Below the pieces are notes generated by a model. The model saw only the letters and a list, made by a program, of their open reading frames with translations, did no database searches and was not told the origin of the DNA. The position numbers and the translations under genes were made by a program. A DNA stretch of 64,000 nt, from contig NZ_RDFA01000005.1 of assembly GCF_004118325.1 (NCBI RefSeq), positions 363,317 to 427,316 on the forward strand, written 5' to 3'. How positions within the stretch are numbered: the first letter of the stretch is position 1; every line of letters begins with the position of its first letter. Shown here one piece after another: positions 26,987 to 36,293 of the stretch. Source of the stretch: Halorientalis pallida (lineage in GTDB: Archaea > Halobacteriota > Halobacteria > Halobacteriales > Haloarculaceae).

Positions 26987-27628
26987 CTAGATCTCCGCGC
27001 CGATCTCGTCCAACTCGTCGCGGATCTGATCCAGCCGCCCGGCCAGCTCCCCGATCCGGTGGTCCCACCGCTCGTCGCGCTCGGCCCGCTCGTCGACGAC
27101 CGTCTCCTCGACGCGCTCCAGGACCGTCGCGACCTTCGCGAGGTCGTTACTGACCGACGACCGCACGGCCGCCGACTCGTCCTCGACCGTCGCCTCCAGG
27201 CTGTCGACCCGGGCCGCGACGCCCTCGAGGCTGTCCGCGTGCGCGTCGGCGGAGTCTTCCCAGTCATCCATCCGGCCGTCGAACTCGGTCAGTAGCCGCT
27301 CTACGTTGCCGATGGCCTCGTGCAACTCGCCGGAGTCGGCGGCCTCCTCGCGCAGGCGCTCGATGCGTTCCTGCAACTCCTCGATTTTCCGGTCCTTCTG
27401 ATCAAGTTTGTACTCTAGCCGATCCAGATCGCCTTTGAGCGTGTCGACGTATTCTTCGCCGTACGTCGTCCCGTCGCCCTGGTAGTACAGCCCAGCCTTC
27501 TTCGTGACGGCGATGCACTCGCGGAGAACCTCGGACCGATTGAGTCCGTGCGCTTCGCCGGCGTCGTCGATCCAGTCCAGTGAATCCTCAGATAGCTTAA
27601 ACGTAAGTTGCTCGTTGTACTCGGGCAT
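26987..27628 (-). CDS. Ribbon-helix-helix protein with long coiled coil
   Basis: The first 45 residues (EQLTFKLSEDSLDWIDDAGE and then LNRSEVLRECIAV) fit a CopG/MetJ-type ribbon-helix-helix DNA-binding fold. Residues from about 60 to the end of the 213 are a continuous heptad-rich, highly charged coiled coil. An RHH followed by a long coil suggests a dimeric DNA-binding or partition-like structural protein. It converges on the wHTH remnant. The start is ATG 27628, because upstream codons are not conserved-looking. Confidence 0.72.
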   Translation of the reverse strand: MPEYNEQLTFKLSEDSLDWIDDAGEAHGLNRSEVLRECIAVTKKAGLYYQGDGTTYGEEYVDTLKGDLDRLEYKLDQKDRKIEELQERIERLREEAADSGELHEAIGNVERLLTEFDGRMDDWEDSADAHADSLEGVAARVDSLEATVEDESAAVRSSVSNDLAKVATVLERVEETVVDERAERDERWDHRIGELAGRLDQIRDELDEIGAEI

Positions 27629-28058
27629 TTTGGAGGTAATATCCTCGTTGTACCGGGACTCCAAAGGGGATATAAAATAATACCTGCATCGTTTCGAGAT
27701 CGTGAGCTACAGCGCCGTTCGCGCCGCTTGCACCAATGTTGCCGATTTTCGACGTAATACGCGATTCGATAACTCTCGAGCATTACACCAATCGAAACCG
27801 ACGGAGCGGCTGGTGCATCGACCGGAGCGGCGATCTTAGGCTTTAATTTACTCGCAAAGCACTGTATATCGTCCGCAATAAGGGGGCCGGATGCGGGTAG
27901 AGAGGGGAGAGTGAGGATGGAGATGGGTGGCCTTGTTGAAACCCTCAATCGATGATAGTTTTCAGCAGTCTTGCTGAATAGAGGGCGCGTATCTCGCACA
28001 GAATCATCTTCCAATTTAAGTAGGGTGAATCGCTCAGTACAGCGGATTCACTTACCGA
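27629..28058. mobile_element. IS-end remnant in AT-rich DNA
   Basis: No gene. It contains GGCCTTGTTGAAACCCT at 27929-27945, the exact reverse complement of the sequence at the right end of the IS (30543-30559), and a hairpin at 27972-27999 (TGCTGAATA...TATCTCGCA). It is interpreted as the end of an otherwise lost insertion sequence. Confidence 0.55.
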
Positions 28059-28295
28059 CTAATTCTCGGAGAACACTCGCCACCAAAGGCGGTCTGTAAT
28101 CACGATACCAACATACCCTCCAATGACTATGGCCAGAAAGGGTGTAATCGCGTCGGTGATTGTCTCAACACCGAACAAGTTTGATAGACCTGCGAAGTCG
28201 ATAGCGATTGCCAGCGCCGCAATCACAATTAACGACAGAAGTAATTGCAGCTTGAACAAGGAGGGACTATCCGGCTGCTGACTGTCTGTATCCAC
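28059..28295 (-). CDS. Small two-helix membrane protein
   Basis: This 78-residue frame has two strongly hydrophobic segments (LLLSLIVIAALAIAI and FLAIVIGGYVGIVI), a short polar N-terminus and a basic end (DRLWWRVFSEN). It is AT-rich compared with the core genome, as is common for transferred haloarchaeal micro-genes. The function is unknown. Confidence 0.6.
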   Translation of the reverse strand: MDTDSQQPDSPSLFKLQLLLSLIVIAALAIAIDFAGLSNLFGVETITDAITPFLAIVIGGYVGIVITDRLWWRVFSEN

Positions 28296-28638
28296 AATGA
28301 TTGATTCTTGCCTAACCCCATAAACTCTTGATTAATTCGTAGGCACATTCTATCGGTTGGTTCAGAGTTTAAATGGAAAAATAACGCCGTTCCCGTACTG
28401 ACTACAAGCTCTAAGTCGGTCACAGTGATTTTGACAGAGAATAAGGAGGTCGATAGCGCCTGTGCAAGATAGAGTGCGCGTATCTTGCACGGAACCAGAT
28501 CCAGATAGTAAGGGTAAAACTGCTCAGTAGAGAGCGTGGACTCACCAGAGTGATCAATTCGCACGTACCGAAGCAGTATGTGAAATTCTTCTATGAGTCT
28601 TCCCCAGGGTTTAGTGAATAGCTCAGAGACAGAGTAAC
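28296..28638. other. AT-rich spacer with a perfect hairpin
   Basis: No gene found. It holds GTGCAAGATA (28462-28471) and its exact complement TATCTTGCAC (28481-28490) around a GC-rich loop. About 60 bases following the hairpin resemble those following the hairpin at 27972, so this appears to be a second, diverged copy of the same element. Confidence 0.5.
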
Positions 28639-28734
28639 ATGGAACCTAAGGATTACGCGATATTGTTCGCACTTCAGGTAGTCGCAACCGTTGTTGGCAT
28701 TTTCGTATACATCGGTATCGGTGGTTCGTTCTAA
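28639..28734 (+). CDS. 31-residue single-helix membrane micro-protein
   Basis: The frame begins MEPKDYAILFALQVVATVVG and ends GIGGSF before TAA. One transmembrane helix occupies most of the length. It has an ATG start, clean composition and a free-standing position in AT-rich DNA. It could be a toxin-like or regulatory membrane peptide. Nothing in the sequence settles this. Confidence 0.4.
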   Translation: MEPKDYAILFALQVVATVVGIFVYIGIGGSF

Positions 28735-29027
28735 TCACACCTCTAAGACAGGGTACAAAATCGAGATGCAACATACGCACGCCTACTGACCGTCGGACTC
28801 ATCCAATCTGGTGTGAAACCAACGAGAGCCGACTGCTGACTTAATCCTCTGAGTCTTGCACGGCAATTGTGATAAAATTCAGATAGAAAATCGAGGCCGT
28901 GCAAGATGCAACGCGCGAGTGTTGCACTCGGAAGTGCATGAGCAAACGAGATTATAAAAATCAGCGCGCGGAAAAACGGATTATTCGCACCGTCAAGTGA
29001 ATTGATTATGGTATCGTTCCGGTCGCG
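28735..29027. other. AT-rich spacer with a third hairpin
   Basis: No gene. An imperfect hairpin (GTGCAA at 28899 and TTGCAC at 28922-28927 around a GCGCG loop) belongs to the family seen at 27972 and 28462. Confidence 0.4.
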
Positions 29028-29426
29028 TTATGGGGATAGGACGGGGTCGCTTCCGTCCTGCCAATCATCATCGCCATCGAAGACGGAGTCAGGATAGTTT
29101 GCATTCTTGTCACCATCGAAGACGGAGTCAGGATAGTTCGCATTCTTGTCACCATCGAATGCCTTTTTCGCCTTGAGGAACCGGTCTTCAGGTGCTGCAT
29201 CGTTTGCTACACTGTTACCCGGCCCTATCTTTTCGTCAAAGAAGGATTCAGGGAACTGAACGTTGTCACCAGGCATTACACCCTTCTTTTCGTACTCATC
29301 CATCTGGTCGGGGTCGGTGACGGTGACCTTGTCACCCGGTGCGGCCACGGCGGGAGCAGCCATCATCGAGAGTGCAACCGTCAGAACAACGGTAAACACC
29401 GTTAATCGGATAGTAATATTCGTCAT
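29028..29426 (-). CDS. Secreted acidic protein with 13-residue tandem repeat
   Basis: This 132-residue protein has a Sec-type signal (VVLTVALSMMAAPAVA, cleavage likely after AVA near residue 28). The mature part is acidic with repeated xFP/YPxSxF units. GDKNANYPDSVFD occurs twice in tandem near the C-terminus, encoded by a 39-base DNA duplication around 29079-29157, and related PESFFD and DRFLKAKKAFDGD lie upstream. I choose ATG 29426. I do not recognise a family. Confidence 0.6.
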   Translation of the reverse strand: MTNITIRLTVFTVVLTVALSMMAAPAVAAPGDKVTVTDPDQMDEYEKKGVMPGDNVQFPESFFDEKIGPGNSVANDAAPEDRFLKAKKAFDGDKNANYPDSVFDGDKNANYPDSVFDGDDDWQDGSDPVLSP

Positions 29427-29609
29427 TACACTAATCAATTGAACATATGAGATAATAACTTAGTAGTGAAGTAAGTTAGCATTGCTCACAGTGCCACTTC
29501 TCACTCAGCATCTATGCCCCCTCCACAGAAACCATGACGGTCACAGAACCCATATACAAAGCCACGTCTCGATGCTGTCATTATGCGTTTCACAATAGCC
29601 CCGCTCTCC

Positions 29610-29637
29610 TGCTGCATACACGCTCTCTATTCAGCAG
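29610..29637. repeat. Hairpin downstream of the transposase gene
   Basis: TGCTGCATA and TATTCAGCA pair around a GC-rich loop, with one mismatch. The same hairpin type occurs at 57864-57890. It lies near the expected left end of the insertion sequence. Confidence 0.45.
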
Positions 29638-29653
29638 TCCGTTCCTCTCAGAA

Positions 29654-30505
29654 TCACGGACAATCACACTCTTCGTCTGAAATAGCGAGGCTTCGCTCCA
29701 GATTGTGAACGATGCACTTGATGACAAGCTCGCGGAACTGCTTCCACCAGAGACGTGACCGCACGAATGCACCGAATCTCTGTTTGATCGCCGCGTTGAC
29801 TGTCTCGTTCATGTTCCGCCTATGGTAGAGATCGTTGTCCAGCCGAGCATTCCACGCCTTGTGGAGAGGTGTGAACTCACGGTGCTTGATGAGTGCCCGG
29901 ATATTGTGATCCCGAGCGAGACGCCGGAGCTTCTGGTCGTCATATCCCTTGTCACCGGTCAACACCGTAATGGAACCTGCATTCCGTTTCACTACCTGCG
30001 GTGCAATCTGCGTATCATGTTTTCGTGTCGTCGTTACGTGAATGTCGAGAACGGCGTTGGTAGCTGTATCGACCAACAGCGTCGTCTTCAACTGCTGGAT
30101 GGTGAGATTCGTTCGCTTCGTGTAGTGAGTTGATGCATGCGCCCGCTCGAACCCCGAAGCATCGATGCCGGTGATACCGTTCAGCGGCAAGTCCGCGAGT
30201 GAGATGTTCAGTAACACTCGCCAGACGGCCATCTCCAAGCGGTCGAACGCCTTGCAGAGTGTCGAGGGTGCGGGAACAGAATCGAGATCGAGGGCGTCAC
30301 GGATGCGAGGCATCTCGATGAGTTGGTCAACGAGTTCGCGGTACGTGGTCGTCTTCTTCACTTTCAGACAGAGAAGAACGACGTGCTGGCGGAGCGTGAA
30401 CCGCTTTCGAGAATAGCGTGTCGAAAACCGTGCAACAGCACGGCGAGCCAGCACCATAGCTCGTTCAACGAACCGGAGAAGTCGTGACTTCGGCAGGGAA
30501 TCCAT
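29654..30505 (-). CDS. IS5-type DDE transposase
   Basis: This 283-residue transposase has DDE positions visible in GIDASGFE, TGDKGYDDQ and RRNMNETVNAAIKQRFGAFV (the DDE-type Y/R...E box). The N-terminal RLLRFVERAMVLARRAV helical region is typical of haloarchaeal IS5 elements. The frame is intact, so it may be active. Its upstream end reaches the GGGTTTCAACAAGGCC sequence at 30543-30559. Confidence 0.88.
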   Translation of the reverse strand: MDSLPKSRLLRFVERAMVLARRAVARFSTRYSRKRFTLRQHVVLLCLKVKKTTTYRELVDQLIEMPRIRDALDLDSVPAPSTLCKAFDRLEMAVWRVLLNISLADLPLNGITGIDASGFERAHASTHYTKRTNLTIQQLKTTLLVDTATNAVLDIHVTTTRKHDTQIAPQVVKRNAGSITVLTGDKGYDDQKLRRLARDHNIRALIKHREFTPLHKAWNARLDNDLYHRRNMNETVNAAIKQRFGAFVRSRLWWKQFRELVIKCIVHNLERSLAISDEECDCP

Positions 30506-30520
30506 CCTGTCTCAGACTAC

Positions 30521-31684
30521 TCACCCATTATGTTTGCCCGCAAGGGTTTCAACAAGGCCTGTTTTTTCAGTTGAATCACACCCCTTCTCAACATCTGCTG
30601 ATGCACGACCGGAAGATGTCTGCTGTGATTCTTCATTCTCCACTCCCGAATCTGGTTTCGTGGAAGATGCTGTCTCTTCTGTCTGAGTATCTTCCTGCAC
30701 TGATTCTCGTTCTATACCAAGGTCGCTATCTGAAAGCAGGGAATAAATATCAACAAGCGGCCCCTCTCTTTCCCCCGCCTCTTCATTGCCCAATTCAGCT
30801 TGTGGCCATGCCGGAAACTCTTGGAGTCGGGAAAGCGCTGAAGGAATAGAGCTATCTACAGGAGATGCAGGCAAAGCTTCGTTTGATTCTGGTGATATTG
30901 GAAGATAGATATTCTCAGAGATATGGTCAAAATCGTCGCCATCTATCGTGATCGTTTTGATAGCAGGGAATTCAGTCACATACTCCCCATCTCCGTATTC
31001 AGCTCTGTATTCGTCCATAGAGAACGTGTTTCGATGGATAGTTTGCTGAAGATAGCTCATACTCATCGACATATACTCCGTCTGCCGCCAGACAGTCTCC
31101 AACGCGGTTTCCCATTCAGGAAATCCATCGGGAAGTTGTTCAAACAGAATGCGGAAACAATCGCAAAGATCTGCAAGTTCGTTTGGTTCAATCACACCAC
31201 GATCCGATGAGAGCCCAGGGAACTTGGTAGGATCAAGGAGGGCACTATTATCAGTATCTTGGTGTGTTTTTCCAGGAGTAGTGGGAAACTCATCCAATAA
31301 TGAGAAGGCATCTACTAGTTCTTCTGACTCAGGATCAAGAGGGAGGACTCGCTCTGACATCGGCGCAACCGGTAAACGAACAGATTCCCTCGGAGACTGT
31401 TGAGCAAGTTCTGATGGATCTCTCGTCTTGATCGCAGGAAATTCGATTACCCTTTCACCATCGCCATAAAATGACCGATATTCTCCAATTTTGAAGTCGT
31501 TATTTTCAGCCTGTTGCTCTCCGTAAGAGGTGTTCCCATCTGCAAGACCAACTCCCCCGAAGAGGATAGACTCAATCGCAAGTTCCCACAGGGGATCAAC
31601 ATCTTCTGGAAACTCTTCCCGCATAGTATAGAAAACCTCATATAAGTCTGCCAGCTCATTTGGAGGCAACTTCGTTTCAGTCAT
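30521..31684 (-). CDS. Protein with an internal domain duplication, C-terminus supplied by the IS
   Basis: This 387-residue, AT-richer gene encodes two copies of a domain of about 120-150 residues. Copy 1 has PPNELADLYEVFYTMREEFP, EYRSFYGDGERVIEFPAIKT and LLDEFPTTP. Copy 2 has EPNELADLCDCFRILFEQLP, EYRAEYGDGEYVTEFPAIKT and RLQEFPAWP. A polar, low-complexity tail follows. The final residues GLVETLAGKHNG are encoded by the end of the insertion sequence, so the original C-terminus is lost. The domain is unknown to me; both copies begin with an NELADL helix and centre on a YGDGE...EFPAIKT core. Confidence 0.65.
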   Translation of the reverse strand: MTETKLPPNELADLYEVFYTMREEFPEDVDPLWELAIESILFGGVGLADGNTSYGEQQAENNDFKIGEYRSFYGDGERVIEFPAIKTRDPSELAQQSPRESVRLPVAPMSERVLPLDPESEELVDAFSLLDEFPTTPGKTHQDTDNSALLDPTKFPGLSSDRGVIEPNELADLCDCFRILFEQLPDGFPEWETALETVWRQTEYMSMSMSYLQQTIHRNTFSMDEYRAEYGDGEYVTEFPAIKTITIDGDDFDHISENIYLPISPESNEALPASPVDSSIPSALSRLQEFPAWPQAELGNEEAGEREGPLVDIYSLLSDSDLGIERESVQEDTQTEETASSTKPDSGVENEESQQTSSGRASADVEKGCDSTEKTGLVETLAGKHNG

Positions 31685-32209
31685 ATGTAGTATATATCAG
31701 TATTTTCCAAAGATGCTTATTCTTATTCACTCCCATGGAGAGATTTCGCGGCAGATTATCTAAACACAACTTTTGAAGGTTCGAATGGTAGTATATGACT
31801 GCAATATTCCAGCTGATTTCTCAGCTCACGGACCATTGGCCATATTTATTAATCGCTCTTGTGAAATACATTGTTGATGGACCGCTGTCTTGCGATTAAG
31901 GAATTTCGATAGTGAAGTCAAAACTGGACCAATACGCCACCATCACAGCCTCAAACGCTGGTCAGCACCCCCAAGTCAGACTGGAAGCGAGATATCAACA
32001 ACCTGCGTCACAAGAGCGTAGAACATATTTTAGCAACAGAGAGATTGCGAAACTGTACATTTTTCAGAATTTTGTCATTACTGGTCGTTCCGTTACAACG
32101 ACTTCGACTGGCATAGCGAGACGGTCTCGTGTACTGGTCCCGGTACCGACTTCTTTGGACGTCCACCAGTGCCAGCAGACCTATTCGACTGGCCGCCCCC
32201 TTCGTAAGT
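31685..32209. other. Intergenic, AT-rich left part
   Basis: No confident gene. A frame across 31912-32511 is the shadow of the next gene and has no motif of its own. The promoter of the MBL lipoprotein gene must lie in the last 150 bases. Confidence 0.5.
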
Positions 32210-33727
32210 ATGCGAAGATGGGCTGCTATCGGTCTCGTTGCGCTGCTCGTCGTCCTCGCAGGCTGTGGGAGTACGACACCCAACGCGACGGACCCATCAC
32301 CAGCAACGACGACTGCCCCAGCTGGGGGCGACACGACTCAGGAGTCACCAGGCGATGGCTCGACGACTGCAACGCCAACTGGAGCGATACCCACGACTGG
32401 CTCGTTGTCAGTCCACCTTATCAATGTCGACCAGGGGTCGAGCACACTCATCGTCGGCCCGACCAACGAGACCATACTCATCGACAGTGGCGATTGGCAG
32501 GACGATGGTGAGTACGTCCTCGAGTATCTGCGCGCGAACGATATCGAGCGCATCGACCATCTGGTGACGACCCACGCCGATGCTGACCATATCGGTGGGC
32601 ACGCGGCAGTGATCGACTATTTCGAGACCGAGGCCAACGGCGTCGGCGCTGTGTACGATCCGGGCATCACCTCGAGTAGTCAGACCTACGAGCGCTATCT
32701 CGACGCCGTCGAGGAACACAGCGTGACGCTGTACGAGACGCGAGCTGGTGATAGCATTGCGTTCGAGGGCGCATCGGTCGACGTACTGGCACCACCAGAA
32801 TCGTATGTCGCCAGCGGCGATCGCAACGAGAACAGTATCGTCCTTCGGGTGGCTCACGGCGGCTCGAGCTTCCTGTTGCCCGGTGACGCCGGCCGTGAGG
32901 GCGAGGAGTATCTCGTCGACGAGTACGACTCGGCGCTGAACGTGACGATCCTGCAGGCGGGCCATCACGGCAATGATACGAGTTCGAGTGCAGGGTTGCT
33001 GGACGTAGCCACGCCACGGGTGGCGGTGATCTCCAGTGCTTACGACTCCCAGTACGGCCATCCCGACGAGGCCGTGCTGGAGCGATTCGACTCACGGGCA
33101 ATTCAGACCTATTGGACCGCGACCCACGGCGACATCGTCCTGACCAGCAATGGGACGGCGATCACAGTCGCCACCCAGCAGGTGGCTCCAACGTCGCCAC
33201 TTGAACTGCGTGACGGTGACGCGATCGCACCTGTTGCTGGCGGTGCCGTTCAGCACCGGACAGTGATCGATGTCGGTGGAACTGAACCCATCGCGACTGA
33301 CGGCGGGTCGGACACGCCGACGGCAACGACGGTGACGGCAACACCGACAACATCGCGGACGCAGACGCCAACCTCGACGCCTGAGCAATCCGGCGGTGCA
33401 TTGGCAATCGCCACGATTCACGAGGACGCTGCCGGTGACGAGTTCGACAACCTGAACGACGAGTACGTGGTCTTCGAAAACACTGGTGGCGAGCCACTGG
33501 AGCTGTCCCGATGGACTCTCTCGGATGCGGCCGATCACACCTACACGTTCCCGTCCGGGTTCACACTGGATCCGGGTGCCGAGGTGACGGTACATACCGG
33601 GAGTGGACAGGACACTGACACGGATCTCTACTGGGGCTCGGGCAGTCCGATCTGGAACAACGGTGGGGATACGGTTATCGTCCGAGATGATGCGGGTACC
33701 ATCGTGATCCAGGAGACTTATTCATGA
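32210..33727 (+). CDS. Metallo-beta-lactamase lipoprotein (ComEC-type) with lamin-tail domain
   Basis: This 505-residue protein has a lipobox (VVLAGCGST near residue 20) and a Thr-rich linker. A metallo-beta-lactamase domain follows with LINVDQGSSTLI, the metal motif THADADHIGG, SFLLPGDAG and QAGHHGND, resembling the extracellular domain of ComEC/Rec2. A second Thr-rich linker leads to a lamin-tail-like beta domain (IHEDAAGDEFDNLNDEYVVF and then SRWTLSD). Such secreted proteins may degrade nucleic acid or other phosphodiesters outside the cell. Its stop overlaps the next start. Confidence 0.85.
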   Translation: MRRWAAIGLVALLVVLAGCGSTTPNATDPSPATTTAPAGGDTTQESPGDGSTTATPTGAIPTTGSLSVHLINVDQGSSTLIVGPTNETILIDSGDWQDDGEYVLEYLRANDIERIDHLVTTHADADHIGGHAAVIDYFETEANGVGAVYDPGITSSSQTYERYLDAVEEHSVTLYETRAGDSIAFEGASVDVLAPPESYVASGDRNENSIVLRVAHGGSSFLLPGDAGREGEEYLVDEYDSALNVTILQAGHHGNDTSSSAGLLDVATPRVAVISSAYDSQYGHPDEAVLERFDSRAIQTYWTATHGDIVLTSNGTAITVATQQVAPTSPLELRDGDAIAPVAGGAVQHRTVIDVGGTEPIATDGGSDTPTATTVTATPTTSRTQTPTSTPEQSGGALAIATIHEDAAGDEFDNLNDEYVVFENTGGEPLELSRWTLSDAADHTYTFPSGFTLDPGAEVTVHTGSGQDTDTDLYWGSGSPIWNNGGDTVIVRDDAGTIVIQETYS

Positions 33728-34026
33728 TCGACGACGGCACCTACACGGCGGTAGTGGACCGATTCGAGAACGACCTTGCAGTACTGCTGGTCGAAGGTGA
33801 GGAGGAGCTGGTTGGGGAGTCGGTGGTTGATCGAGAGGCGTTGCCCGAGGATGGACAGCACGTCGATGCGGTGTTTTCTGTGGTTGTCGAGGACCAGGAA
33901 CTGGCCGAGGCGACCTACCAGGAACACGAGACCGAAGATCGGAGTGAAGCAGCCCAGTCCCGGTTCGATCGGTTATCGGAGCGACCACCCGAGGCTAATG
34001 ATGAAAACTCAGACGATCCGGAATAA
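33724..34026 (+). CDS. DUF3006 protein
   Basis: This 100-residue acidic protein begins MIDDGTYTAVVDRFENDLAV, the DUF3006 pattern (small beta barrel, DRxEgd.AvLL). DUF3006 genes commonly follow secreted MBL genes. Here the ATG overlaps the MBL stop by 4 bases, indicating co-translation. Confidence 0.82.
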   Translation: MIDDGTYTAVVDRFENDLAVLLVEGEEELVGESVVDREALPEDGQHVDAVFSVVVEDQELAEATYQEHETEDRSEAAQSRFDRLSERPPEANDENSDDPE

Positions 34027-34208
34027 CGACTCGAAGCAGTTCGATGGTTATTTTTCTTTCAGATATCACTCGCCCTAACTATAGGCTCCGAGCAGTATGT
34101 TTGAGGGAGCGCCAGGAGAGGAGATACGTATGAGTTCGAACGTCCACGAGGTTCCGACCATGGTTTGAGTGACGACAGCCCTCTTGGACCGAGACGCCTA
34201 GGCGTTGT

Positions 34209-36293
34209 TCACCATGTATTCCGCTTGGCCAGAACAAACGGATAGACAGCCCCACTGTCGTTATCTCGCAGGGTCATTCCCGCTTCCGTAAGTGTCCACC
34301 GTGAATTGACCGTCTCGTCGACCAACAGCACGGGATCCGAACGAACAGCCTCTGTCACTTCGAACGCTCCCTCCACGTTCCAACGTTTCTGGTACGAATT
34401 GGATAGTTCGTGTTGGGGGTCAGTCTGACTGACTTTTCGGAGGGCTGTTTCAAAGGGCAGTCCCAGCCCGTCTGCGATTCGGGACGCCAAATCGGCAACT
34501 TGGGCATCCTCGTCCTGTGATGGGATAGCCGTCACCCAAGTTGGCGCCGGTGTCGGCTCCCAGACGGTCTGGATGTGTTCAACCGCAGCCTCGACCAGTT
34601 CCTGACCGTACGGTTCATCGCTGCCCTGCTGTTGGCGTACGAGTTCGCCGAGACCGGGATCACCATAGACTGTCAGCGCACGCCCGTCCGCAGGTTTGCG
34701 AGATGGCGCAATCTTCGAACGACCACCGTCGCGATCTGGATCGTAGTACCGTGCGGAAATCACACTCCAAGATGCAGAGCGATAGTGTTCGACGGCTTTG
34801 TCGACAAGTTCCTCGTTTTGGACGGTGGACGGCAAGAACTCGCCAGCACAGCTGGCACACTGGCCACACGCCGCCTCCATCGTCCCGTCGAGGACGTCGT
34901 CAATATATTTTGTCAGACAGCCGTCTGTGTCGACGAACTCCTGAATTTGGGCCAGTTCTCGCCATCGCTGTTCCGTGATCGACTCGAATCGTTCGTGGTC
35001 GTACTCCCACTCTTTGGACGTGCGCTCGAATCCATCATCGACACGGAGCACTGCATTCTCGACGCGCAGAATGTCAAGACACTTCGTGACCACCTTCCAG
35101 GAGACGTTCGTCCGCTTCAGGACGTCGTTCTTGTAGAGTGGGTCGTCGCTCTCTTCGAGGGTCTGCAGGACGGCCTCAAAATCGGCCGGTTCGGGAAAGG
35201 CTTCTTCAATAAAATACTCCGCAATTTCGTCGTCCTCCTCCCCCGAGAGCATGAGGGCGTATGCCTCGTCCAGTCCCCGTCCAGCGCGGCCGATCTCCTG
35301 ATAGTACCGAATAAGATTCGGCGGTCGTTGGAAATGGACTACCCAGCCGAGATCAGGCTTGTTGAACCCCATCCCCAGTGCGTTCGTCGCGACGAGTGCG
35401 TCGACCTCGTTCGCTAGCAGCTGGGCTTCGAGCCCTTCGCGGCGATCACCGTCCATCCCGCCGTGATACGGCTTCGCAGTGAATCCCTGCTGAGTCAACC
35501 ACTTGGCGACCATTTCGACCTCGTCGGTGGTTAAGCAATAGACGATCCCGGCCGACGGCAGGTCGTCGAGATTCTCCGCGAGCCACGCGAGACGGCTAGC
35601 ACGTGAGTCCATGGTGATGGTCTGGATCTTGAGCGAGTCCCGAACCAGAGCACCACGGATTACCCGCAAGTCTGGAATCTGTGCCGTAACGTCGTCCACG
35701 ACACGATCGTTTGCCGTCGCGGTGGTCGCTGCCACTGGAATCTGGCTCGGCAACTCCTGGAGAATCCGTCTGATCCGACGATAGTCCGGCCGGAAGTCGT
35801 GGCCCCAGTCGGAGATGCAGTGGGCTTCATCGATGACGAGCAGCCCAACGTCGTCCTCCATCTCCATGAGGATCTCCTCTCGAAACTCCTGTTTCGAGAG
35901 TCGTTCTGGCGAGATGAGGAGAATATCACACTGACCGTCGACGACACGTTGCTTGGCCTCGTCCCACTCCTCGGTGTTGTTCGAGTTGATTGTCCAGCCG
36001 TCGAGTCCCAGCTGTTGTTCTGCGTCTTCGATTTGGTTCCGCATCAACGCCAAGAGTGGGCTAATGATGAGTGTCGGTCCTGCACCACGCTCTCGGAGCA
36101 GTTTCGTCGCGATGAAATAGACTGTACTTTTGCCCCAGCCGGTACGCTGCACGAGTAGCTGTCGCTCCTGATTGTTGACGAGCCCCTCAATCGCTTCCCA
36201 CTGGTGGGGGCGGAAGTCCGCATCTTGGCCGATGCTCCGTTCCAACAACTGCTGGGCCTGCGCTCTCGACACCTGGTCCGACGACTTAGTCAC
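34209..36293 (-). CDS. recQ: RecQ-family DNA helicase with phosphoribosyltransferase-like tail
   Basis: This 694-residue protein has motif 0 FRPHQWEAI, Walker A RTGWGKST (near residue 56), VIDEAHCISDWGHDFRPDYR, TTATAN and the QEIGRAGR motif. The RecQ zinc site is CGQCASC. The last 170 residues resemble a phosphoribosyltransferase fold (PVLLVDETVNSRWTLTEAG, equivalent to the PRPP loop), a fusion seen in some RecQ-like proteins. It unwinds recombination intermediates. The NucS-like nuclease gene lies divergently 523 bases away. Confidence 0.88.
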   Translation of the reverse strand: MTKSSDQVSRAQAQQLLERSIGQDADFRPHQWEAIEGLVNNQERQLLVQRTGWGKSTVYFIATKLLRERGAGPTLIISPLLALMRNQIEDAEQQLGLDGWTINSNNTEEWDEAKQRVVDGQCDILLISPERLSKQEFREEILMEMEDDVGLLVIDEAHCISDWGHDFRPDYRRIRRILQELPSQIPVAATTATANDRVVDDVTAQIPDLRVIRGALVRDSLKIQTITMDSRASRLAWLAENLDDLPSAGIVYCLTTDEVEMVAKWLTQQGFTAKPYHGGMDGDRREGLEAQLLANEVDALVATNALGMGFNKPDLGWVVHFQRPPNLIRYYQEIGRAGRGLDEAYALMLSGEEDDEIAEYFIEEAFPEPADFEAVLQTLEESDDPLYKNDVLKRTNVSWKVVTKCLDILRVENAVLRVDDGFERTSKEWEYDHERFESITEQRWRELAQIQEFVDTDGCLTKYIDDVLDGTMEAACGQCASCAGEFLPSTVQNEELVDKAVEHYRSASWSVISARYYDPDRDGGRSKIAPSRKPADGRALTVYGDPGLGELVRQQQGSDEPYGQELVEAAVEHIQTVWEPTPAPTWVTAIPSQDEDAQVADLASRIADGLGLPFETALRKVSQTDPQHELSNSYQKRWNVEGAFEVTEAVRSDPVLLVDETVNSRWTLTEAGMTLRDNDSGAVYPFVLAKRNTW

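Larger units (their letters stand above)
29600..30559 (-). mobile_element. IS5-family insertion sequence (left end approximate)
   Basis: The element holds one transposase gene. The right end is placed at 30559 because AGGGTTTCAACAAGGCC there matches, inverted, the remnant at 27929-27945. The left end is not clear; it is probably near the hairpin at 29610-29637. The right end has entered the 3' end of the neighbouring gene, whose last codons are IS DNA. Confidence 0.6.

Noticed and set aside
31912..32511. A 199-codon frame overlapping the MBL lipoprotein gene
   Set aside because: It is out of frame with the lipobox and MBL motifs and has no features of its own.
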